Counted from the first letter of the stretch, positions 54,675 through 63,854 are shown. The stretch is 64,000 nucleotides of DNA from Spongorhabdus nitratireducens (GCA_947387575.1 CANDOC010000012.1:62001-126000); one strand, 5' to 3'. The notes: a model not told the origin generated them from the letters alone. Numbers and translations are program-made.

Positions 54675-55268
54675 TTATGAAGACTGTTTGGGCTTATGGC
54701 TGCTGTCGATATAGCGGGGACGATCAGGCTGGATCTCGGTCAGGGGTGTGATTTCACGAAGTGATTCCAGACTGCGCTGTGTCAGCTTCTGATACTCGGC
54801 AGTACCGGCAGACTTCCAGTTCACCTCTTTTTCACTCAATTCCCGTTTGACCTGAGCCGGACTGCCAGCCAGCAGGCTGCGCGGTGGACACTCAAACCCG
54901 GATTTGACGAAAGCCGCGGCAGCAACCAGCGATTCAGCACCGATAACGGCATCATCCATAATCACGGCATTCATGCCGACCAGAGCGTTACGACCGATAC
55001 GACAACCGTGCAGTACGGCGCCGTGTCCTATATGTCCGTCGACTTCGATGATGCAGTCCTTGGATGGAAAGCTGTGAGCCACGCAAGTGTCCTGCAGATT
55101 GCTTCCGGCTTCCATCACAATACGGCCAAAGTCACCGCGCAGAACAGCATTGGGACCGACATAACAGCCGGGGCCAATGATCACATCGCCAATCAAGACG
55201 GCGGTAGGGTGAACAAAAGCTGTTGGATCAACGACAGGGATCAGGTCTTCGGTAGCGTAAACAGGCAT
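54675..55268 (-). CDS. paaY: PaaY hexapeptide-repeat protein (phenylacetate pathway thioesterase family)
   Basis: A left-handed beta-helix protein of 197 aa. Hexapeptide repeats run through VLIGDVIIGPGCYVGPNAVL and IGHGAVLHGCRIGRNALVG. Carbonic-anhydrase-like His residues are in QDTCVAHSFPSKDC and DGHIGHGAVLHG. It matches PaaY in length and ending. PaaY is reported as a thioesterase that removes stalled CoA intermediates. Its location beside paaZ and paaG supports the name. Confidence 0.9.
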   Translation of the reverse strand: MPVYATEDLIPVVDPTAFVHPTAVLIGDVIIGPGCYVGPNAVLRGDFGRIVMEAGSNLQDTCVAHSFPSKDCIIEVDGHIGHGAVLHGCRIGRNALVGMNAVIMDDAVIGAESLVAAAAFVKSGFECPPRSLLAGSPAQVKRELSEKEVNWKSAGTAEYQKLTQRSLESLREITPLTEIQPDRPRYIDSSHKPKQSS

Positions 55269-55402
55269 GGTTATTTTTATCGCTGCTTGAATTGTTATAT
55301 GTATGGGTACAAGTCATTGGGTTCGTACCCTAGCACAAAATAAAGCACACAGAAAAAATGGCAAAGGCCAGAAAACAAGAATTCTAAAGAACGGAACCTC
55401 TC

Positions 55403-56194
55403 ATGGCATTTGAAACCATTACCTATGAAGTGACCAAAGGTGTTGCTCTGCTGACACTGAACCGGCCGGAAACACTCAACAGCTTTACGGCACAGATGCA
55501 TGAAGAAGTGCGTGAAGCGATGAAAGATGTGCGCACCAATACTGATGTCCGCTGCCTGGTAATCACCGGTGCCGGTCGCGGCTTTTGTGCCGGACAGGAT
55601 CTGAATGATCGTTCGGTGAAAGCCAGTGATGAAGCGCCGGATCTGGGTGAGTCTGTAGAAAAGAATTATAACCCGCTGATTCGCAGCATTATGACCCTCG
55701 ACAAGCCGGTTATTGCCGCAGTTAACGGCGTAGCAGCCGGTGCTGGCGCCAGTATTGCGTTGGCCTGCGATATCGTGCTGGCGGCTCGTAGTGCCAGCTT
55801 TGTGCAGGCCTTCTGCAAGATCGGTCTAGTACCGGACTCCGGTGGTACCTGGAATCTGCCGCGGGCACTGGGACTGCCAAGAGCCAAGGCGCTGGCTCTG
55901 CTGGGCGACAAACTGCCGGCAGAACAGGCTGAAAGCTGGGGCATGATCTGGCGCTGTGTTGATAATGAGCAGTTGATGCCGGAAACCATCGCTATGGCCG
56001 AGCATCTGGCAACCCAGCCGACCAAGGGGCTAGCGATGATTAAAAAGCTGCTGAATGAGTCCTTCTCCAACCCGCTGCATCAGCAGCTGGAGCTGGAAAA
56101 AGAAGCGATGAGAATGCTGGGTCAGAGCCATGACTACCGTGAAGGTGTTGCTGCTTTCATGGAAAAGCGTAAACCCGCTTTTAAAGGTGAATAA
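55403..56194 (+). CDS. paaG: 1,2-epoxyphenylacetyl-CoA isomerase
   Basis: A crotonase-fold protein of 263 aa. Signatures are TLNRPETLNSFTAQMHEE, ITGAGRGFCAGQDLNDRSV, the oxyanion loop AAVNGVAAGAGASIAL and the catalytic Asp 145 in LVPDSGGTWNLPR. It isomerises the ring epoxide to the oxepin that PaaZ opens. It ends 2 bases before paaI, and the following paaJ is on the same strand, so paaGIJ is an operon. Confidence 0.95.
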   Translation: MAFETITYEVTKGVALLTLNRPETLNSFTAQMHEEVREAMKDVRTNTDVRCLVITGAGRGFCAGQDLNDRSVKASDEAPDLGESVEKNYNPLIRSIMTLDKPVIAAVNGVAAGAGASIALACDIVLAARSASFVQAFCKIGLVPDSGGTWNLPRALGLPRAKALALLGDKLPAEQAESWGMIWRCVDNEQLMPETIAMAEHLATQPTKGLAMIKKLLNESFSNPLHQQLELEKEAMRMLGQSHDYREGVAAFMEKRKPAFKGE

Positions 56195-56196
56195 GC

Positions 56197-56655
56197 ATGG
56201 CTGATACGTTAAGCCCGGAGCAAGCAAAGCAGCTGGCAGAGCGCTGTGCTGAAACGATGTACGCCAATGACCAGGTATCACAGTCACTGGGGATGGTGAT
56301 TGAATCTGTCGGGCCAGGGGAATCCACAGTTGTTATGCCGGTACGTGACGATATGGTCAATGGATATGATACCTGTCACGGCGGCATGATCTTCTCGCTG
56401 GCCGATTCGGCTTTTGCCTTTGCCTGTAACTCTCAGGATGAAGTTGCCGTCGCTGCACACTGCTCAATTGATTTTATTCGTCCGGCATACCGGGGCAATG
56501 TACTGACTGCCAGGGCAAAGGTTGCTTATCAGGGTCGCCGCAGCGGTGTGTATCATATTGAAGTCGTGAATCAGGATGGCAAGCAGGTGGCCCTGTTCCA
56601 GGGTAACTCTGCGCGATTGGGGCAGCCGGTTATTTCCAGAGAACGAACAGAATAA
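56197..56655 (+). CDS. paaI: Hydroxyphenylacetyl-CoA thioesterase
   Basis: A hotdog-fold thioesterase of 152 aa. The active-site region is YDTCHGGMIFSLADSAFAFA, followed by CSIDFIRPAYRGNVLTARAK and GVYHIEVVNQDGKQVALFQG. It releases CoA from dead-end hydroxyphenylacetyl-CoA products. It begins 2 bases after paaG, with paaJ 14 bases further. Confidence 0.94.
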   Translation: MADTLSPEQAKQLAERCAETMYANDQVSQSLGMVIESVGPGESTVVMPVRDDMVNGYDTCHGGMIFSLADSAFAFACNSQDEVAVAAHCSIDFIRPAYRGNVLTARAKVAYQGRRSGVYHIEVVNQDGKQVALFQGNSARLGQPVISRERTE

Positions 56656-56669
56656 CAGGAATAAAAAAG

Positions 56670-57872
56670 ATGTCTGAAGCTTATATCTGTGACGCTATTC
56701 GTACCCCGTTTGGGCGTTACGGTGGCAGCTTGTCTACTGTTCGGGCTGATGATCTTGGAGCGATTCCGATCAAGGCACTGCAGGCGCGTAATCCGGAAGT
56801 AGACTGGAGCGCTGTTGACGATATTTATTATGGCTGTGCCAACCAGGCCGGTGAAGATAACCGCAACGTAGCGCGGATGAGTGGCTTGCTGGCGGGCTTG
56901 CCGGACACTGTACCGGGCATGACCATTAACCGCCTCTGCGGTTCTGGTATGGATGCAGTGGGTACTGCTGCCCGCGCCATTCGCAGTGGTGAGCAGGATC
57001 TGGTGATTGCCGGTGGTGTCGAGTCCATGTCGCGGGCACCGTTTGTGATGGGCAAGGCCGAAAATGCCTTCAGCCGTAGCGCGGAAATGTTTGATACCAC
57101 AATTGGCTGGCGCTTTGTGAATAAAATCATGAAGCAGCAGTTCGGTATCGACTCTATGCCAGAAACCGCTGAGAATGTTGCCGAACAGTTTAATATCGAT
57201 CGTGAATCCCAGGATGCCTTTGCCCTGCTAAGCCAGCAGAAAGCGGCCAAAGCACGGGAAGAGGGTATCTTTGACGAAGAAACCGTTCCGGTCACCATTC
57301 CCCGTCGCAAGCAGGAACCACTGGTTTTTGCCCGTGATGAGCATATCCGTGAAACCTCGCTGGAAGCACTGGCCAAACTGGGTACACCGTTCCGTGAGAA
57401 CGGCTCGGTAACTGCCGGTAATGCTTCCGGTGTAAACGACGGTGCCTGTGCTCTGCTGGTAGCATCTGACGATGCTGTAAAAGCCTACCGGTTAACACCG
57501 AAAGCCCGCGTCGTCGGTATGGCAACGGTAGGTCTGGAGCCACGGATTATGGGCTTTGGTCCGGCACCGGCCATTCGCAAGGTACTGGAAAAAACCGGCC
57601 TGTCACTGCAGCAGATGGATGTTATCGAGCTGAACGAAGCCTTTGCTGCACAGGGCCTTGCTGTACTGCGTGATCTTGGGCTGGAAGATAATGATCCCAG
57701 GGTTAACCCCAATGGTGGTGCTATTGCGCTGGGTCACCCCTTGGGTGCCAGTGGTGCGCGGCTGGTGACCACGGCCATGTATCAGCTGCATCGTACTGGT
57801 GGACAATACGCGCTGTGCAGTATGTGTATTGGTGTTGGGCAGGGTATTGCGCTGGTTATCGAACGGGTATAA
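56670..57872 (+). CDS. paaJ: 3-oxoadipyl-CoA/3-oxo-5,6-dehydrosuberyl-CoA thiolase
   Basis: A 400-aa thiolase with nucleophile Cys 90 in NRLCGSGMDA, His 356 in IALGHPLGASGAR and Cys 386 in CSMCIGVGQG. The N-terminus AYICDAIRTPFGRYGGSLS is the PaaJ/PcaF form. It makes the last cleavage to acetyl-CoA and succinyl-CoA. It could equally be called pcaF; the operon with paaG and paaI favours paaJ. Confidence 0.94.
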   Translation: MSEAYICDAIRTPFGRYGGSLSTVRADDLGAIPIKALQARNPEVDWSAVDDIYYGCANQAGEDNRNVARMSGLLAGLPDTVPGMTINRLCGSGMDAVGTAARAIRSGEQDLVIAGGVESMSRAPFVMGKAENAFSRSAEMFDTTIGWRFVNKIMKQQFGIDSMPETAENVAEQFNIDRESQDAFALLSQQKAAKAREEGIFDEETVPVTIPRRKQEPLVFARDEHIRETSLEALAKLGTPFRENGSVTAGNASGVNDGACALLVASDDAVKAYRLTPKARVVGMATVGLEPRIMGFGPAPAIRKVLEKTGLSLQQMDVIELNEAFAAQGLAVLRDLGLEDNDPRVNPNGGAIALGHPLGASGARLVTTAMYQLHRTGGQYALCSMCIGVGQGIALVIERV

Positions 57873-57953
57873 AAAGCTGCTTTGGCGATACACCTCATAG
57901 TGCATCGCCAAGGCCAGTCGAATTTCTGAAAAAACGTTGTATTAAATTTAGTG

Positions 57954-59111
57954 TCATAAGTTACGTTTATGAACTGTTTCAATAATCTTGATCATTACTT
58001 TTTCTGCCTCATCTTGTGACAATTGCTTGGGCTTATGTTCCATGGCATCCCAATGAGATTGGATGTTAGCCATTTCTAGGAATGCTGTGGGCAGCTCCAT
58101 CATGACAAAAAGGTCTGATCTGAAGGTGTATTCATTCCCATCTGAATCCGTGGCTGAATAAGATTGTGGCTGATCGAAAAAACCATGATTAAGATAGAGG
58201 AAGTACTCAGAAATCTCACCATGCCATTCAGCTTCGTAACTTGTGCACCCACCCTTAAATAGTGTTTGCCCGTTAGAAAAATATGACCTTATTCCCCAAG
58301 ATTCATTGAATGAGTTGAGCCAGCCGCTTTTCTCTTTATCTGCTAATGCTTCTTCATAGCGCAACTGTTCACGGGTATCTTTAAGCTCAATATTTCTTTT
58401 ATCAAAAAGTTCGGATTTATGCTCAACCAACCATTCAAAATCTTTATGTAGTTTATATGAAAAGTTGTCTTCATTAACCATGCTTTTCAATTCGAGCTTA
58501 TTCTCATCAATATTTAGAAGCTCACAAAAAGAAGCATTAATAGCCATCGCCATAATTGCAGTACTAGCACTAACTCCTTCTTTCATTAGAGGAGTTTCAT
58601 GAAAGCCATTCTGAGCTAGTGAAGGCCAGTTATCTAGCCCTTCATCATGTACAACAAACCATTCAATATGCTGCTTGTTTATTATATGACTTGAGTTGTT
58701 AACGGTTTGAATAATTAACCATGGGTAATCACTATCGCTGTAATTTCTTATAAATAGATTAAGATTGTTCAAAGGAGGCGTGAAGTGTAGAGGTTTTTCA
58801 AATATCGATAGCTTAATAATCAACTCATACCTTACAAAAGGTAGCTGATCAGGATCAAACTCTATAAACATTCGTTTAATATCGAGGTTTTCTACATCTG
58901 AATCTCTATCTGATTCCGTAGCTGTAGTAGGTGATAAAAGTTTGTCTGTACTTGTACGAAAAAGCTCAGCTAGCTGTGGAAGAATTGACGCTGGAGGTTG
59001 CTTTTCTCCTCGCTCCCAACTGCCGTAGCGGTTAGTGCGAATTCCAAGCTTCGAAGCAACCTGCGCCTGTGTCAGACCTGCTGATAATCGGTGCTTTTTT
59101 AAATTATTCAT
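57954..59111 (-). CDS. XRE-type HTH protein with unknown C-terminal domain (385 aa)
   Basis: Residues 1-60 are a lambda-repressor-like HTH (LSAGLTQAQVASKLGIRTNR, SWERGEKQPPASILPQLAELF). The remaining 320 residues are soluble, rich in Asn, Glu and Tyr, and belong to no family I recognise. The gene is visibly more AT-rich than the paa genes beside it, which suggests recent acquisition. GAGAAAAG precedes the ATG. It may be a phage- or toxin-antitoxin-type regulator or a sensor; no partner gene adjoins it. Confidence 0.75.
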   Translation of the reverse strand: MNNLKKHRLSAGLTQAQVASKLGIRTNRYGSWERGEKQPPASILPQLAELFRTSTDKLLSPTTATESDRDSDVENLDIKRMFIEFDPDQLPFVRYELIIKLSIFEKPLHFTPPLNNLNLFIRNYSDSDYPWLIIQTVNNSSHIINKQHIEWFVVHDEGLDNWPSLAQNGFHETPLMKEGVSASTAIMAMAINASFCELLNIDENKLELKSMVNEDNFSYKLHKDFEWLVEHKSELFDKRNIELKDTREQLRYEEALADKEKSGWLNSFNESWGIRSYFSNGQTLFKGGCTSYEAEWHGEISEYFLYLNHGFFDQPQSYSATDSDGNEYTFRSDLFVMMELPTAFLEMANIQSHWDAMEHKPKQLSQDEAEKVMIKIIETVHKRNL

Positions 59112-59341
59112 AACTTTTCTCTTTTAAGTGCTTTAGTGCTTCTCTTGGGAGTATTTTGCTTCTCTGGGTGGTTTTTTAGCGCGAATTGAGGGATGTGTCA
59201 AGTTATCAGAGTGTTTTGTTAAGCTGAATATGGCGGTTTATTATCTGCTTGAAGTCTTAATATTTTTATTTGTGTCAGTTCAGAAAAGCGCCGCCTCTAC
59301 AGCACAGGACAACATTGAGTCTACTTTTGCCACGTTAAAAC

Positions 59342-59761
59342 CTACCTATTGGTTATAGCAACAGGCATCCACATCTGTTCCCAGCGAGTCCACTTTTCCT
59401 TTGGAGACAGCACCTTTGGTGAGATAGGAAGAGCTTCCTTCATGAAAGAATATTCACTCAGGTAACGTGCACTAACAGTTCCTTTATATTCCCCTCTGAT
59501 CTGACAAATTACAGCAATCAGATCATTACAGCTTGAGCAGAACAAAAACTGGGCTTGTTTCGAGCCTTGTTGTTTTGTACGAAAAGGCATTTTACTGGCT
59601 AGCTGCAGCTGCCCCTCCGGGTGCGACAGATAAGCAGCCTGATGCGAAACACAAAAATCACAGTCGCAGGCTCTGGGTGTCAAATCTGTTACCGGCAGGG
59701 GCAAACTCAGATTTAATGTTGTGTTGCCGCATGAGCAATGACCTGATGCAGAATGATTCAT
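59342..59761 (-). CDS. GFA/CENP-V family protein
   Basis: A 139-aa zinc-binding protein of the family that includes glutathione-dependent formaldehyde-activating enzyme. Cysteine ligands are seen in GHCSCGNT, CDCDFCVSH and LFCSSCNDL. The exact substrate is unknown. It follows azlD after 24 bases on the same strand and may share that transcript. Confidence 0.82.
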   Translation of the reverse strand: MNHSASGHCSCGNTTLNLSLPLPVTDLTPRACDCDFCVSHQAAYLSHPEGQLQLASKMPFRTKQQGSKQAQFLFCSSCNDLIAVICQIRGEYKGTVSARYLSEYSFMKEALPISPKVLSPKEKWTRWEQMWMPVAITNR

Positions 59762-59785
59762 GGATTATTGCTTCCTTAATAAATA

Positions 59786-60103
59786 TCAGCCCATCATGTG
59801 ATAATTCAGCAAACCATAGGCTGCCATTCCCGCCCCGATAGCCAATAGCAGGTTCTTTCTCAGGAAAGTGATGACTATTGCCACTGCAATACTTAACAGC
59901 GCAGGGATGACGGATTCAAAATCCGTTGCCTCTTTCGCCATACCGGAAAGGGTTGTGACAACAATAGCGCTTAATACAACCGCAGGAGAAAAGGCCAGAG
60001 CCTGGGCCACAGGTTCCGGCAGGCGTTGTCGGCCAGCCAGGGCAATGAAGAAAAAACGTATAACGAATGTAGATAAGGCCATACCCGCTATCATTATTAA
60101 CAT
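59786..60103 (-). CDS. azlD: Branched-chain amino acid exporter small subunit (AzlD family)
   Basis: A 105-aa protein with four hydrophobic spans and the AzlD pattern STFVIRFFFIALAGRQRLPE, ALAFSPAVVLSAIVVTTL and KNLLLAIGAGM. It overlaps the azlC end by 7 bases, so translation is coupled. AzlC and AzlD together export branched-chain amino acids in known examples. Confidence 0.9.
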   Translation of the reverse strand: MLIMIAGMALSTFVIRFFFIALAGRQRLPEPVAQALAFSPAVVLSAIVVTTLSGMAKEATDFESVIPALLSIAVAIVITFLRKNLLLAIGAGMAAYGLLNYHMMG

Positions 60104-60837
60104 GTGTGCTTCTCCCTGGCCTGTGGCATTTTACTGATCAGGTAGCCGGTTGTGATTCCCGCAATGGTGGCGATAAGTAATCCGGTTTGATAGGGCAGGT
60201 CTTTGCCAAGCCATGCTGTTATTGCTGATACAAAAACTGCGGCCACTGTGGCCGTATTGTTCAACATCAATACCACCATACAGGCGAATGTAATCGGCAT
60301 CGCGACTTCCAGCCCCATATCGTACATAACCGGAAAACTGGCGCCGGACAGGTAGCCGGTTATTGTGGAGATATTCCAGAAAATCCACATGGCCGAGCCG
60401 GAACCAAGAAAGTACCAGTGGCTGTTAACTGTACTCTGGTTGTCGTAATGACGGCTCATCACCGCAAAAACTTCATCTGTCAGACTGAATGACAGTACTG
60501 CTTTCCAGTGCAGCGGCAATTTTTCCAGATGGGGTGCCAGCGTTGCTGAATAAAACAGGTGCCTTAAATTAACGACAATGACAGTGCCAGTAATCAGTAA
60601 GGCCGGACTGGCCGTAGCAATTAACCCCAGTGCGACAAACTGTGCTGAGCCGGCAAAAACAAATACTGACATCGCTAATGTCGTATAAATGCTCAGTTCC
60701 AGATCAAAGGCAATGGCACCGAAAATAATACCGAAAGGTATGGCCCCGATAATCAACGGAATTGTTGCCATCGCTCCCTGCAGATAAGAGTTCAAGCGCC
60801 CGTCCCGGGTACTCTGGCCATTTTTTATTGTTGTCAT
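60097..60837 (-). CDS. azlC: Branched-chain amino acid exporter large subunit (AzlC family)
   Basis: A 246-aa membrane protein. AzlC features are IPLIIGAIPFGIIFGAIAF, MSVFVFAGSAQFVALGLI, VIVVNLRHLFYSATLAPHL and LSFSLTDEVFAV. It is divergent from a LysR regulator across 88 bases that contain the dyad ACGGC-T-GCCGT (60871-60881), a plausible operator. Confidence 0.92.
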   Translation of the reverse strand: MTTIKNGQSTRDGRLNSYLQGAMATIPLIIGAIPFGIIFGAIAFDLELSIYTTLAMSVFVFAGSAQFVALGLIATASPALLITGTVIVVNLRHLFYSATLAPHLEKLPLHWKAVLSFSLTDEVFAVMSRHYDNQSTVNSHWYFLGSGSAMWIFWNISTITGYLSGASFPVMYDMGLEVAMPITFACMVVLMLNNTATVAAVFVSAITAWLGKDLPYQTGLLIATIAGITTGYLISKMPQAREKHTC

Positions 60838-60925
60838 ATAAATGCCTGAAGAAGATTTTGGGTATTTATAACGGCTGCCGTATCATAAATAAAATCAATG
60901 TTATGAATGCTTTATTATTTGATTT

Positions 60926-61822
60926 ATGAATCTGCAAGGGATAGACCTGAACCTGCTGCTGGTGTTTGAGGCGATATATAACGATGGCAGCCTGACAAAA
61001 GCAGGAGAGCAGCTGAACCTGAGCCAGCCTGCAGTAAGCAATGCCCTGAAACGACTCAGGGAAAAAGTAGGTGATCCTCTGTTTGTGCGAACCGCTGATG
61101 GTATGGTGCCAACAACCTATGCCGAGAAGATTATTCCGGTGGTGTCCGGTTCCCTTGCTGCGCTCAGGGATTGCCTGGCGGCCTCCGGCAGTTTTGATTG
61201 CCACTCGTCCAGCGACAATTTTCGTCTGACAGTGAGCGATTATATTGGCTCACTGTTATTGCCCGGGCTGATGCGACAGCTTGAGAACGTAGCGCCGGGT
61301 ATCACTATTACTACAAGTCATATTGATCGAGACAGTGCCTACGAAAAGCTCAGAACCGGCAGAACTGAGCTGGTTGTCTCCACAGATTTAAACGGCCCTG
61401 GTCTTTATCAGCAGCAGTTATTTCAGGATCACTATGTGACGCTGGGAGGAAAGCATCATTTTGGTAAAAACTGCAGAATGACGCTTAAAAAGTACTGTGA
61501 AACGCCACATATCCTGTTTTCGCTGGAAGGCAAGGGGGCAGGGAATGTTGATACGGCGCTGGCCAAACAGTCACTAAGAAGAAAAGTTGCGTTGCGGGTG
61601 CCGCATGTATCGGTGATTCCTGCAGTGCTGGAGCAGACAGGGTATCTGGCAACGCTGCCGTCCAGAGTGGCTACACAATATATGGAGCGCTTTGAATTGA
61701 GACAGTTCCAGCCGCCACTGGAGCTGGATGGATACAAGGTCTTTCAATACTGGCACACCCGACAGCATCATGATCCGGCGTGCAGTTGGTTGCGATCGGT
61801 TATCAAATCGCTGGAAATATAA
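60926..61822 (+). CDS. LysR-family transcriptional regulator
   Basis: A 298-aa regulator. It starts MNLQGIDLNLLLVFEAIYND and has the helix-turn-helix NLSQPAVSNALKRLREKVGD, then a LysR substrate-binding domain (NFRLTVSDYIGSLLLPGLM). The N-terminal pattern is that of the NodD/NahR/SyrM branch. Its position, divergent from azlCD, suggests that it controls the exporter. The effector is unknown. Confidence 0.88.
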   Translation: MNLQGIDLNLLLVFEAIYNDGSLTKAGEQLNLSQPAVSNALKRLREKVGDPLFVRTADGMVPTTYAEKIIPVVSGSLAALRDCLAASGSFDCHSSSDNFRLTVSDYIGSLLLPGLMRQLENVAPGITITTSHIDRDSAYEKLRTGRTELVVSTDLNGPGLYQQQLFQDHYVTLGGKHHFGKNCRMTLKKYCETPHILFSLEGKGAGNVDTALAKQSLRRKVALRVPHVSVIPAVLEQTGYLATLPSRVATQYMERFELRQFQPPLELDGYKVFQYWHTRQHHDPACSWLRSVIKSLEI

Positions 61823-61852
61823 GAGAAAAAACACTCAAAGCAGAAAGAATAC

Positions 61853-62221
61853 TTACTGTTCCAGCTCACAGGTATGAGTGCCAAGGCTGCCACGAATGGT
61901 CGTCAGCATCTGATGGATCTCTTTCAGTTCCTGCATTTTTGCTTCTATCTGGGCAATTTTTTCATCAATAACCGCATGCTTTTCATCATCAGAAAGCTCG
62001 TTGCCTTCAACCCGGGATAGCATGCCGCTAACCTCTGTCAGGGTAAATCCGAGTGACTTTGCTTTGGTTATCAATTCCAGCCGCGCCAGATCCTGCTGTT
62101 TGAAATAGCGGTAATTGTTTGTTGTGCCTGTCCTTGAAGGTTTCAGTAAACCCTTGCGTTCATAAAAGCGGAGCGTGTCGACGCTAATTCCTGACTTCTT
62201 GCTTAGCTCTCCAATCTGCAT
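61853..62221 (-). CDS. MerR-family transcriptional regulator
   Basis: A 122-aa protein with the MerR winged helix MQIGELSKKSGISVDTLRFYERKGLLKPS, seen here as residues 1-29, followed by NNYRYFKQQDLARLELITKAKSLGF and a long coiled-coil dimerisation helix. Only one cysteine (HTCELEQ near the end) is present, so a metal-thiolate sensor like CueR is less likely than an electrophile or redox type. It is divergent from the cytochrome b561/SDR operon. Confidence 0.9.
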   Translation of the reverse strand: MQIGELSKKSGISVDTLRFYERKGLLKPSRTGTTNNYRYFKQQDLARLELITKAKSLGFTLTEVSGMLSRVEGNELSDDEKHAVIDEKIAQIEAKMQELKEIHQMLTTIRGSLGTHTCELEQ

Positions 62222-62246
62222 CTCTGGCTGTGTCCGTTCTTGCGGC

Positions 62247-62276
62247 TATTGACTCTGGAGTATGGTTCAGGGTTTA
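62247..62276 (+). promoter_or_regulatory. MerR-type promoter/operator for the cytochrome b561 operon
   Basis: TTGACT (62247-62252) is followed by 18-19 bases containing the imperfect dyad ACTCTGGA...TTCAGGGT, then TTTACC. A long spacer with a dyad between -35 and -10 is the mark of MerR-activated promoters. The -10 is weak, as expected when an activator is needed. Confidence 0.55.
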
Positions 62277-62318
62277 CCCTGCTGAGCAGATATTAGGAGA
62301 ACGACGGATAGAGTCAAT

Positions 62319-62852
62319 ATGTCTGATAATGCTGTAGTACGTTATAGCCGGGGATTTCGCTGGGTGCACTGGATCATGTCAGTACTGGTAATAACCATGC
62401 TGCTGGCCGGGCAACGTTTTAATACAGAGCTGCCGCAAGATGAGCGGCTGTTTTCTCTGGCCGGACATTCATCGCTGGGGCTTGTCGTTATTGTTTTGAT
62501 GCTGCTGCGGGTTGTGATGAGAGCTTCAGGCAAAGCGGGTCGTCCTGTACTTGAATTACCACGACTTCAGCTGCTGACTGCACAGGTTGTGCAGTATGGC
62601 ATTTATATTTCACTGATAGCTGTATTGATAACCGGCCTGGCAACAGCCTGGCATTCGCCGTTACCGGTTGAGCCGCTGAAGCTCTTTAATCTGGCAAGGG
62701 GGGATGCCGCACTGTTTGAGCAGGTGAGAGCATTTCATGCCGGCAGTATTTCTCTGCTTGGGGGGTTACTGACACTGCATATCGGTGCCGCTTTATGGCA
62801 TCGCTATATGCGCCGGGATCAGGTGTTTGAAACAATGCGGCTGGGCAAGTAA
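62319..62852 (+). CDS. Cytochrome b561-family protein
   Basis: A 177-aa membrane protein with four spans and paired His residues for two haems: FRWVHWIM, LAGHSSLGLV, VRAFHAGSIS and LHIGAALWH. The ending RRDQVFETMR is typical of the bacterial CybB type, which oxidises quinol or superoxide at the membrane. Its stop overlaps the SDR start (TAATG). Confidence 0.92.
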   Translation: MSDNAVVRYSRGFRWVHWIMSVLVITMLLAGQRFNTELPQDERLFSLAGHSSLGLVVIVLMLLRVVMRASGKAGRPVLELPRLQLLTAQVVQYGIYISLIAVLITGLATAWHSPLPVEPLKLFNLARGDAALFEQVRAFHAGSISLLGGLLTLHIGAALWHRYMRRDQVFETMRLGK

Positions 62853-63700
62853 TGGATGAAGCTGTGAAATGCTGCCGGGCACTGATTACTGGCGGAACAG
62901 ATGGCATTGGCCGAAGCATTGCAGTTGAGCTGGCTCGTGCAGGGTATGAAGTTCATATTCTGGGACGCAGCTCTGAACGGGGTGAGCAGGTATTAGAGCA
63001 ACTCGAAGCTATTGCTCCGGGGCTGGAACACCGGCTGTTCCTGGTTGATTTATCCAGTCTATCGGCTTGTTGTGACTTTCTTGATGATTACTGTCAGGCA
63101 TTTGAAGCGCTGGATCTGATGGTGTTGAATGCCAACCGTTTCTCAACAAAAGTCGAGCTCTCAGGTGATGGCATTGATAGCAACTTTGTTATCGGCTGTC
63201 TGTCCCGAGTCATGTTCTCGTATGCACTGGACCCATTGCTAAAGCGGGGAGATTCTCCACGGGTGATACATATTGGAGGCCTTAGTCGAGTGGTTGATAT
63301 TCGCTATCAAAAATTGTCACAGCCGGATTATGGTGTTATGCGTTCCCTGTGGCAGGCGGCTACCGGCAGCGCTCTGTTGGTGCGATATTTTGGTGAGAAT
63401 ACAAAGTCCTCTGTTGCCCACGAGTTTATGCAGCCGGGCATTGTAAATACCAGAACAGTGACTGACAGACACTTTATCATTCGCTGGCTGAGTCGAATGG
63501 CCGGCAGTATTGAGCCAGAGGAGTGTGGTCAGCGTATCATTCGGCATATTCAGTCAACAGAGCCTTATGATGTAAATGGACAGTTTTATACACTGGAAAA
63601 GAAGCTGAAAGTGCCACCGGTACTTGGCAAGGCTGAGGACCAGTTCCAGACATTGCTGGATTACTGTTCTTCCCCCAAACGGGATCTCTGCAAAATGTAA
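62852..63700 (+). CDS. Short-chain dehydrogenase/reductase, degenerate active site
   Basis: The N-terminal Rossmann motif ALITGGTDGIGRSIAVELA should bind NAD(P), and VLNANRF stands for the NNAG motif. The active site is not standard. The usual Ser lies at VIHIGGLSRV (Gly-Gly). The only candidate Tyr/Lys pair is Tyr 160-X3-Arg 164. It may bind cofactor without normal oxidoreductase chemistry. It is cotranscribed with the cytochrome b561 gene and probably controlled by the MerR regulator. Length is 282 aa. Confidence 0.8.
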   Translation: MDEAVKCCRALITGGTDGIGRSIAVELARAGYEVHILGRSSERGEQVLEQLEAIAPGLEHRLFLVDLSSLSACCDFLDDYCQAFEALDLMVLNANRFSTKVELSGDGIDSNFVIGCLSRVMFSYALDPLLKRGDSPRVIHIGGLSRVVDIRYQKLSQPDYGVMRSLWQAATGSALLVRYFGENTKSSVAHEFMQPGIVNTRTVTDRHFIIRWLSRMAGSIEPEECGQRIIRHIQSTEPYDVNGQFYTLEKKLKVPPVLGKAEDQFQTLLDYCSSPKRDLCKM

Positions 63701-63854
63701 GAGGTCTTAACAGGGTGGGCTCTGAATTTAATCAGTTATAATGCATAACCACTTATACGGAGCCTGCCCGAAGCCCCACCATTACCTATAGCAAACAGAA
63801 CAGCTGTTTGAGAGTATTTGCCGCCCTCAAATCAGTCCCTGCTCTCACTTATTC

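Noticed and set aside
57882..57911. Hairpin TTGGCGAT / ATCGCCAA after paaJ
   Set aside because: Only 8 bp with a 14-base loop and no T-run; too weak to call a terminator.
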